DNA of 64,000 nt from an uncultured Monoglobus sp. (GTDB lineage Bacteria; Bacillota; Clostridia; Monoglobales; Monoglobaceae). Each line of letters opens with the position of its first letter. Position 1 is the first letter of the stretch. The stretch is taken from assembly GCA_947585115.1 (NCBI GenBank), contig CANPWW010000003.1, positions 1-64,000 of the forward strand, in the 5' to 3' direction. Shown here piece by piece: positions 56,934-64,000 of this stretch. The notes under the pieces are model-generated. The model saw only the letters and a program-made list of their open reading frames with translations, did not search any database and was not told the DNA's origin. The translations under genes and the position numbers were made by a program.

Positions 56934-58037
56934 TTATTGGTCTTTGTATATTCGCCTCGGGCTCGGTTTGGCCGAGTTGCTCATCGGGTTGCGTCTCACC
57001 GGGCGCGGTTCCGAAAAACCGCTTGATACGCTTGCCGCCGGAGGAGGAGCGGACGGCGGCTCTTCCGCGCTTTCTGTCTGTCTCGCGGCCGCCATTCGGC
57101 TCAGCGCCTTTATCTGAACACTCTGCTTTTTGAGCGCCTCGATAGCCTTGTTAAGGTTCCTCTCCGACGCTTTGACTTTTTCTTTCTGCGACAGCATGGC
57201 GAGCATCAGGATAAAGCACAGCACTGCTATAACGATAACGCCGCCCAGCAAAATTTTGTTTTCATTTTGTATCGTCTTTAATATGTCGTTATACTGGTTC
57301 CTCAGGCTGTTGGAATACTGCTCGTAGGATTCCTGCGTTCCGCCCTCGATCGACGAGCTTTGGATGATAACGCCGCTCATGCCCTCAAGATCGGTGTCCG
57401 AAATATCGGCGTAGTTCACCTCGATATTGAGTTCTCTCAGAAAGTCCACGACCGAGGTCATGGGTATCGCGAGGGATATTCTGTCCGCGTCCTGCACTTT
57501 CATGTTGTTGACGCCTATGACCTGCCCGAGCTCATTGAGCAGAGGGCCGCCGCTGTTGCCGGGGTTGATAGCCGCGTCGGTCTGGATATACGTCACTCCG
57601 TCGACCTCGCGCTCGGCTGTGGACAGTATACCGCCGCTCACCGTGAAGCCCAGCCCCTGAGGCGAGCCCACGGCGAAAACCTGCGCGCCCAGAGGCGGAA
57701 TATCGGTCGTCATCGGTATGGTCGGCAGATTGCCGCCGATCACTTCAACAAGGCTCAGATCGCGCGCCTCGTCCGAGCCTATCAGCCGCCCCTCGAGCAG
57801 GGTGCCCGAGCGCGTCTCGATGGTGTATCTGGTGGTCGCGTCGACCACATGGTGATTGGTGACTATCATGTTCCCCGATATCGCGAAGCCCGTGCCGACC
57901 GAGTTGGACGAGTGCACGACCACGACCGAGTCGCAGATCTCGTCCATGTTAAATCCGATAGCGCAGCATATCGGGCTTGCGCACAGGATCATGAACGCGA
58001 ATATTAACGCTATAATTTTTTTTAGGTTCTTTTTCAT
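56934..58037 (-). CDS. membrane-anchored trypsin-like (S1C) serine protease without a PDZ domain
   Basis: 'TNHHVVD', 'DLSLVEV', 'INPGNSGGPLLNELGQVIGVN'; C-terminal TM and basic Pro-rich tail. Confidence 0.9.
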   Translation of the reverse strand: MKKNLKKIIALIFAFMILCASPICCAIGFNMDEICDSVVVVHSSNSVGTGFAISGNMIVTNHHVVDATTRYTIETRSGTLLEGRLIGSDEARDLSLVEVIGGNLPTIPMTTDIPPLGAQVFAVGSPQGLGFTVSGGILSTAEREVDGVTYIQTDAAINPGNSGGPLLNELGQVIGVNNMKVQDADRISLAIPMTSVVDFLRELNIEVNYADISDTDLEGMSGVIIQSSSIEGGTQESYEQYSNSLRNQYNDILKTIQNENKILLGGVIVIAVLCFILMLAMLSQKEKVKASERNLNKAIEALKKQSVQIKALSRMAAARQTESAEEPPSAPPPAASVSSGFSEPRPVRRNPMSNSAKPSPRRIYKDQ

Positions 58038-58068
58038 GGTTTCTCCTTTATATATGATCGGTATATAA

Positions 58069-59049
58069 TTATTTGAGGCGAATGCTTATTTCTCCGCTTT
58101 GCAGAGTTTTCACTCCGTCCGGGGTCTTAACGATCAGACCGCCGTCTTTGTTTATGTCTACCGCCTCGGCCGTCTCGCCTGTGTTCAGTATCTTTATCGT
58201 CTTGCCCAAGACCCGCGAGCGCTTCTTGTACTCGTCTATGTAGTCCTTGATCAGGATCTTTTTGTCATCTGTGATCTCGATCAGGTCGGTCATGCAGTTT
58301 ATTATCTCCGCGATCAGGCGGTTGCGGTCAAACTTTTTCTCGTCGGTTCCCAGCGAGCCGGCCACTCCGCGAAGCTCTTCCGGGAATTTGCCTGTGAACA
58401 TATTGACGCCGATCCCGATAACCACGCTTTCGACGCCTCCGGTCTCAAAGTCGGTGACCGCCTCGGTCAGAATTCCGCAGATTTTTTTGTTGTTCAAAAA
58501 AACGTCGTTCACCCACTTGATGTCGGGCTTGAGACCGAACGCTTTCTCGATGGCCGCGCACACCGCCACAGATGCCGCGGTGGTGAATCTGGCCGCCTCG
58601 TACGCGCCGACTCTCGGACATAGCAGGAAGCTCATGTAAACGCCGCTGCCCGGGGGAGAGTAGAAGCTGCGCCCCTGTCTGCCGCGCCCCGCGGTTTGTT
58701 TGTCCGCGATAAACACGCGCTCGATCGGATTCGAGCATCCGCGCTCCGCCGCGTATTTTTTTGCGACGTTGTTGGTCGATGTGACATCGGGATAGATCGA
58801 GATCCGATCTTCAAGATCTTTGTCGTTTAAATATTTTCCGATGATGGTGGCCGAAAGCACGTTGCTGGGCGACAGAACATATCCCGAGTTTTGCTTGGCG
58901 CCGATGTTGTAGCCCTCGTCCCGCAGGGCTTTGACCGATTTCCATATCGATGCTCGGGACACGCCGATCGACCGCGCCAGCTCCTCGCCCGATACGGTCT
59001 CGCCCATTTTTTGATTTAATATTTGAAGAACAGTTTCTTTTGTAGTCAT
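58069..59049 (-). CDS. birA: biotin-[acetyl-CoA-carboxylase] ligase / BirA with HTH
   Basis: 'ADKQTAGRGRQGRSFYSPPGSGVYMSFLLCP', 'KWVNDVFLNNKKICGILTE'. Confidence 0.95.
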   Translation of the reverse strand: MTTKETVLQILNQKMGETVSGEELARSIGVSRASIWKSVKALRDEGYNIGAKQNSGYVLSPSNVLSATIIGKYLNDKDLEDRISIYPDVTSTNNVAKKYAAERGCSNPIERVFIADKQTAGRGRQGRSFYSPPGSGVYMSFLLCPRVGAYEAARFTTAASVAVCAAIEKAFGLKPDIKWVNDVFLNNKKICGILTEAVTDFETGGVESVVIGIGVNMFTGKFPEELRGVAGSLGTDEKKFDRNRLIAEIINCMTDLIEITDDKKILIKDYIDEYKKRSRVLGKTIKILNTGETAEAVDINKDGGLIVKTPDGVKTLQSGEISIRLK

Positions 59050-59072
59050 GATCTTGTGTCCTTTCTGTTCGC

Positions 59073-62000
59073 TCATTTTCTTACCATTTTGACATTTTCT
59101 TTTCCCAGCATGCTTTCAAGCAGCCCGATGCGCCTGTCTCCGGGATCAATCGTGGCGCGCGCCTTGGAGGTTTTCTTTTCGTCCGCGAAATACACGTATA
59201 TTTCCGCGCCGCCGCTCGCGCCGCTCAGCGTCTGTTTTATGGCGTTCAGCTGTTCGCCGTCGCGGGTGCCGAGGCGGATATAAAGCTTTGACCGCGGAGC
59301 CCTTTGGAGGGGCTCTATTGTCCTGACGCGGACTTTGGGCGCCTGATTTTCGATTATGTCCAGATCGCCGCGTATCTGTATAAGTTTGTCTTTTTCTATA
59401 AGGCTGTCATACGCCGCGACGCCCGCGGGAAACACCAGACATTCGATCGAGCCGGTCAGATCCTCCAGCGTGATATACTTCATTATCTCGTTTCGCTTGG
59501 TGCGGCGGGTGTGAAGTTCCGATATTATGCCTATCATGGTGACCGGCGCGTCGGGATCGAAGGCGCCGTCCTCATTTTCAAGCACGCTGAGTATCGTTGT
59601 TATGCCGGGCGAGAATTGTATATCACGGCAGTCGTCCAGCGGGTGGCCCGAAACGTACATGCCTATGCTCTCTTTTTCCATGGCCAGCCTGTAGGATTTC
59701 GGCAGCTCGGGTCTGTCCTTAAAGTTATCGGTATCGGGCTTTTGTTCCGCCTCACCGGCTCCCATGTCAAAAAGACTGATTTGACCGGGGATCTCGTTTT
59801 TGGCCGATTGAGCGAATCTGTCGATAACCGTTTCGTATTCGTACAGCAGGACGCTGCGCTTCAGCCCGAGACTGTCAAACGCGCCGCAGCGTATCAGGTT
59901 TTCAACAACGCGCTTGTTCGTCTTTTTGCCCGTCATTCTGCGGCAGAAATCCGTGAACGTGGAAAATCTTCCGCCGCGCCTGCGTTCGGTTTCGATCTCG
60001 CGCACAACTCCCTCGCCCACGTTTTTGACCGCGCCCAGACCGAACACGATACCGCCGTCTTTGGCGGTGAATTTGCTGCCGCTTACGTTTATGTCGGGAG
60101 GAGTCACCTTGACGCCCTCGGTTTTCGCTATCAAGATATATTTGCTGATCTTTTCTGTGTGGTCGATAAACGAGTTTAAAAGCGCCGCGAAAAACTCGGC
60201 GGGATAGTGCCGCTTTAAATAGGCGGTCTGATAGCCCACAACGGCGTACGCCGCCGCGTGGGATTTGTTGAAGGCGTATGACGCGAAGTCCATCATCTCG
60301 TCAAATATGGAGCCCGCGGTTTTTTCGTCTATACCGCGCTCGGCCGCGCCGCTCAAAAACACGTCTCTCTCTTTCATCATTACGTCGACCTTCTTTTTGC
60401 TCATGGCGCGGCGCACCAGATCGGCTCTGCCCAGAGAATAGCCGCCCAGCTCGCGCACTATCTGCATGACCTGCTCCTGATAGATTATGCAGCCGTATGT
60501 CACCTTGAGTATCGGCTCCAGCAGCGGATGCTTGTACTTTATGATCTTCGGGTTGTTCTTGTACGCGAGGTATGTGGGTATCGACTCCATCGGTCCCGGG
60601 CGGTAGAGGGAGATGCCCGCTATGATATCCTCTAAGGACGAGGGCTTGAGCTCGGTCATAAACCGTTTCATACCCTCGCTTTCAAGCTGGAACACCCCGT
60701 CGCTTTTTCCCTTTGAGATCATGTCGTAGACGTCCTTGTCGTCAAAGGTTATATGGTCTATGTCTATTTTCACGCCGTAATTTTCGTGTATCATTTGCAC
60801 CGCGTCGCGAATTACGGTCAGGGTGCGGAGCCCCAGAAAGTCCATTTTGAGCAGTCCGAGCCGCTCTATTGTCGTCATGGGGAACTGTGTGGTTATAACG
60901 TCGTCGTTTTTCTGGAGCGGCACGTAATTGACGACCGGCTCCTTTGTGATAACAACGCCCGCCGCGTGGGTCGAGGCGTGCCTCGGCAGCCCCTCAAGCT
61001 CTTTCGCCACGTCAATGAGCCGCTGGACAGCGGGATCTCCGTCGTACATCTGCTTGAGCCGCGGACTTATAACGAGCGCTTTGTCAAGGGTCATATGCAG
61101 CACGAAGGGTATTTGCTTCGCCACCGCGTCGACCGAGGCGTAGGACATATTGAGAGCCCTGCCCACGTCGCGCACAGCCTGGCGCGCCGCCATTGTGCCG
61201 AAGGTGATTATCTGGCACACGCGGTCGCTGCCGTATTTTTGGTTAACGTAATCAATGACCTCCTGCCGCCGCTCGTAGCAGAAGTCCACGTCGATATCGG
61301 GCATGCTGACCCTTTCGGGGTTTAAGAACCTTTCAAAGATCAGATCGTATTTTATCGGGTCAACGTTCGTGATGTGCAGACAGTATGCCACAACGCTTCC
61401 GGCGGCGCTGCCTCTGCCCGGGCCCACCGGTATCCCGTGGTCGCGGGCGTATTTTATAAAGTCGCGGACTATCAAAAAATAGTCCACATAGCCCATGCTC
61501 TTTATTGTGTCGAGCTCGTACATCATTCTGCGGTAAACCGCGCCGCTCTCATCCTCGGGCTCACCCGGATAGCGGAACCGATAGCCGTCCATGCAAAGCT
61601 CAAATAAATATTCCTCCGCGGTTTTGCCGCCTGGTATGTCAAACTCGGGCAGGTGCAGCGTTCCGAACTCGATATCCACATTGCACCTTTCGGCGATCCT
61701 GACCGTGTTCTCGATCGCCTCGGGAATATGACCAAACAGCGCCTCCATCTCGTCCGCGGATTTGACGTAAAGCTCGGAGCTTTCCATTTTCATGCGGTCG
61801 GGATCGTCGACCGTTTTGCCGGTCTGGACGCACATCAGTATGTCCTGAAATTCCGCGTCGCTCTTGCTCACGTAGTGTATGTCGTTTGTGGCGGCGAGGC
61901 CCAAGCCCAGCTCCCGAGCCAGCTTGATGAGGCCCGAGTTCAGCTTTTTTTGCTCATAAAGGCCGTGGTCCTGTATCTCCACAAAGAAATTGTCTTTTCC

Positions 62001-62519
62001 GAATATGTCGATAAACTCTTTGGCGCACTCAACGGCCTTGCCGTAATTCCCGGCCATGATCCTGCGCGAGAGCGGGCCGAACATACAGCCGCTCAGAGCG
62101 ATTATGCCGCCGCTGTATTTTCTCAAAAGCTCCATGTCGACGCGGGGCTTGAAATAGAAGCCGTCGATAAAGCCACTCGACACGATTTTTATAAGGTTTT
62201 GGTAGCCGTCGTTGTTTTCCGCCAGCAGTATCAGGTGGTACCTTTCCTTGTCGAATTCGTACACCTTGTCAAACCTGCTCCGCGCCGCCAGGTACACCTC
62301 GCAGCCGAGAACGGGCTTGATCCCGATTTTTTTCGCGTACTCATAAAACTCGATCACGCCGTACATGTTGCCGTGGTCGGTGATCGCCATCGCGGTCTGG
62401 CCCAGTTCTTTGGCGCGGTCGAGTATCTTCGGTATTGTGCCCTGCCCGTCGAGCAGGCTGTATGCCGTGTGGGTATGCAGATGCGCGAAATCCAAAGCCC
62501 TGACCTCCTGTTTTTTCAT
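59073..62519 (-). CDS. dnaE: DNA polymerase III alpha subunit DnaE
   Basis: 'FAHLHTHTAYSLLDGQGTI', 'GPGRGSAAGSVVAYCL', 'PDIDVDFCYERRQEVIDYV'. Confidence 0.97.
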   Translation of the reverse strand: MKKQEVRALDFAHLHTHTAYSLLDGQGTIPKILDRAKELGQTAMAITDHGNMYGVIEFYEYAKKIGIKPVLGCEVYLAARSRFDKVYEFDKERYHLILLAENNDGYQNLIKIVSSGFIDGFYFKPRVDMELLRKYSGGIIALSGCMFGPLSRRIMAGNYGKAVECAKEFIDIFGKDNFFVEIQDHGLYEQKKLNSGLIKLARELGLGLAATNDIHYVSKSDAEFQDILMCVQTGKTVDDPDRMKMESSELYVKSADEMEALFGHIPEAIENTVRIAERCNVDIEFGTLHLPEFDIPGGKTAEEYLFELCMDGYRFRYPGEPEDESGAVYRRMMYELDTIKSMGYVDYFLIVRDFIKYARDHGIPVGPGRGSAAGSVVAYCLHITNVDPIKYDLIFERFLNPERVSMPDIDVDFCYERRQEVIDYVNQKYGSDRVCQIITFGTMAARQAVRDVGRALNMSYASVDAVAKQIPFVLHMTLDKALVISPRLKQMYDGDPAVQRLIDVAKELEGLPRHASTHAAGVVITKEPVVNYVPLQKNDDVITTQFPMTTIERLGLLKMDFLGLRTLTVIRDAVQMIHENYGVKIDIDHITFDDKDVYDMISKGKSDGVFQLESEGMKRFMTELKPSSLEDIIAGISLYRPGPMESIPTYLAYKNNPKIIKYKHPLLEPILKVTYGCIIYQEQVMQIVRELGGYSLGRADLVRRAMSKKKVDVMMKERDVFLSGAAERGIDEKTAGSIFDEMMDFASYAFNKSHAAAYAVVGYQTAYLKRHYPAEFFAALLNSFIDHTEKISKYILIAKTEGVKVTPPDINVSGSKFTAKDGGIVFGLGAVKNVGEGVVREIETERRRGGRFSTFTDFCRRMTGKKTNKRVVENLIRCGAFDSLGLKRSVLLYEYETVIDRFAQSAKNEIPGQISLFDMGAGEAEQKPDTDNFKDRPELPKSYRLAMEKESIGMYVSGHPLDDCRDIQFSPGITTILSVLENEDGAFDPDAPVTMIGIISELHTRRTKRNEIMKYITLEDLTGSIECLVFPAGVAAYDSLIEKDKLIQIRGDLDIIENQAPKVRVRTIEPLQRAPRSKLYIRLGTRDGEQLNAIKQTLSGASGGAEIYVYFADEKKTSKARATIDPGDRRIGLLESMLGKENVKMVRK

Positions 62520-62603
62520 TATATTTTACAACAAAAACCGTAATCCGTCAATATAAAATCCGAATATCCGAGCGGTATTAACTTAAAATTAACAATTTTT
62601 AAA

Positions 62604-62632
62604 AAGGCTCCGCCGAGCGGAGCCTTCGTTTT
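62604..62632 (-). terminator. terminator downstream of mgsA
   Basis: aaggctccgccgagcggagcctt. Confidence 0.75.
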
Positions 62633-63042
62633 TACACAATACGTTTGGAATTGACATATTCGCGCCAGTCAAGGTCGCCGTGCTCAATACCCATTATCAA
62701 AAGCTCGGCGGTCGCGATATTTGTGGCGAGCGGAACGTTATGAACATCGCACAGTCTGTACAGCGAGTCGATATTGGGCTCGTACTTTTGCTGCGTCAGC
62801 GGGTCGCGGAAAAACAATACCGCGTCGATCTCATTATATGCGATTCTGGCGCCAATTTGTTGGTCGCCGCCGTCCACCCCCGGCAAAAAACACTTGATGG
62901 GAAGACCGGTGGCATCGGATACCACAGCTCCCGTAGTTCCCGTAGCGCAAATGTTATGCTTTTTCAAAATTGCGCTGTATGATATGCAGAAATCGATCAT
63001 CAAATCTTTCTTTTTATCATGCGCAATAAGCGCTATGTTCAT
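62632..63042 (-). CDS. mgsA: methylglyoxal synthase
   Basis: '[38 protein letters not shown]', '[29 protein letters not shown]'. Confidence 0.95.
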   Translation of the reverse strand: MNIALIAHDKKKDLMIDFCISYSAILKKHNICATGTTGAVVSDATGLPIKCFLPGVDGGDQQIGARIAYNEIDAVLFFRDPLTQQKYEPNIDSLYRLCDVHNVPLATNIATAELLIMGIEHGDLDWREYVNSKRIV

Positions 63043-63312
63043 TTCCTTTCGCCTCCTTTGAACTTCATAGTTTTGATAAAAATGTCCGTAATTGTGCAGT
63101 TTGCTATGAATACGCATATTAAGTTTTAATATGGTCACCACAACCAATTGTCTGAAAATAATCAATCTTCAAGCAATTAGACTATATCACAAGTTTCACA
63201 AATTGTAAAGCCTTTTTTTAAAATAATTATATAAATTATCAAAAAATATTCAAAAAACGTCAAAAAAATCAAAATTGGTTAATATATTAGTGTATTATAC
63301 AGAAATATTGAG

Positions 63313-64000
63313 CTAATCCTCGTCGTCCGTATTGGCGGTATTGTTGATCCCGCCGTGGTAAAGCTCCATGTATTTTTCGAATATATCCCTGCCGATCTGC
63401 GCCGCGAACGAGCTTGTGGCGCCGTGCTCGATCACTACGGCGACCACTATTTCGGGATTGTCGTAAGGCGCGAAGCCTGTGAACAGAACGTTGTCGGCTC
63501 CGTCCGAAACCTCCGCCGTTCCCGTTTTGCCGCCGACCCTCAGCGGAAAATCGTTAAAAACCTTTGCCGCGGTTCCGTCGGCCACAACCTGGCGCATTCC
63601 CTCTTTGACCGCGTCAAACGTGGAGTCGCTGATGGGATTTTCGGAAAGGACCTCGGGCTCGTTTTTCATGGTGGCCTCGCCGGTCTCGTAGTCAACGGTG
63701 CGCTTCACAAGGTGAAGGCGGTACCTTTTGCCTTTGTTCAGCATTGTGCTGATATAGCTTGCCAGCTGCGCGGGCGTGAAAAGATTGTCCGACTGGCCTA
63801 TCGCTGTCTGCAGCACGTCGCCCGGGTGCCATTCGCCTCCGGCGGCCTCGCGCTCTTTGGGGCTTGAGACGATTCCGCTGCTCTCCGAAAGCTCTATCCC
63901 GGTCGGCTCGCCCAGACCGAATTTTTCGCAGTATTCGTCTATTGTGTCGATGCCCATCTGTCTGCCTATGTCATAGAAGAAGTAGTTGCAGGAAACGCCG
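63313..64000 (-). CDS. penicillin-binding protein 2-type transpeptidase, C-terminal part (truncated by window edge)
   Basis: 'SCNYFFYDIGRQMGIDTIDEYCEKFGLGEPTGIEL', 'AIGQSDNLFTPAQLASYISTMLNKG', 'GGKTGTAEVSDG' (KTG). Confidence 0.92.
   Translation of the reverse strand, partial: GVSCNYFFYDIGRQMGIDTIDEYCEKFGLGEPTGIELSESSGIVSSPKEREAAGGEWHPGDVLQTAIGQSDNLFTPAQLASYISTMLNKGKRYRLHLVKRTVDYETGEATMKNEPEVLSENPISDSTFDAVKEGMRQVVADGTAAKVFNDFPLRVGGKTGTAEVSDGADNVLFTGFAPYDNPEIVVAVVIEHGATSSFAAQIGRDIFEKYMELYHGGINNTANTDDED

Noticed and set aside
55919-57133. 404-aa + strand ORF opposite the DUF1385 and protease genes
   Set aside because: Covers the divergent spacer and two confident minus-strand genes; no recognisable motifs.
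63236-63280. Run of tcaaaaaa/ttcaaaaaa motifs downstream of the PBP2 gene
   Set aside because: Looks like simple AT-rich spacer; no periodicity strong enough to call a functional repeat.

Overview
This is a high-GC window from an endospore-forming Firmicute/Clostridia-type chromosome. That assignment rests on spoIIIAA-AH, spoIIR, spoVT, ylbJ, a T-box thrS and a PolC-type polymerase paralogue. Most of it is ordinary core genome: proA, metY, yceD-rpmF, der-plsY-gpsA, queD-queE-folE-queC-queF, spoIIIA operon-nusB-xseAB-ispA, thrS, trkAH, trpB2, xylB, prmC, birA, dnaE, mgsA and a partial PBP2. The most interesting signal is a REP/RAYT-like system. A small HUH (Y1) transposase gene sits between rpmF and der and carries a perfect 26-bp inverted repeat inside its own reading frame. 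Each half starts with GTAG followed by a foldable hairpin. Related GTAG+hairpin elements are scattered through intergenic sites, with a dense cluster at ~4.33-4.69 kb. Other points worth a second look: an exonuclease-less, C-terminally short PolC paralogue; a near-identical duplicated RBS/signal-peptide module at the left edge; an AT-rich orphan protein with an internal duplication; leader-RNA-like 5' regions before two surface-protein genes; a solute-binding-protein/hybrid-kinase/xylulokinase cluster; a RelB-YafQ pair; an orphan HicB-like mini-gene; and two genes the ORF track missed (rpmF and the HicB-like gene). All calls were made by eye, with no database searches.
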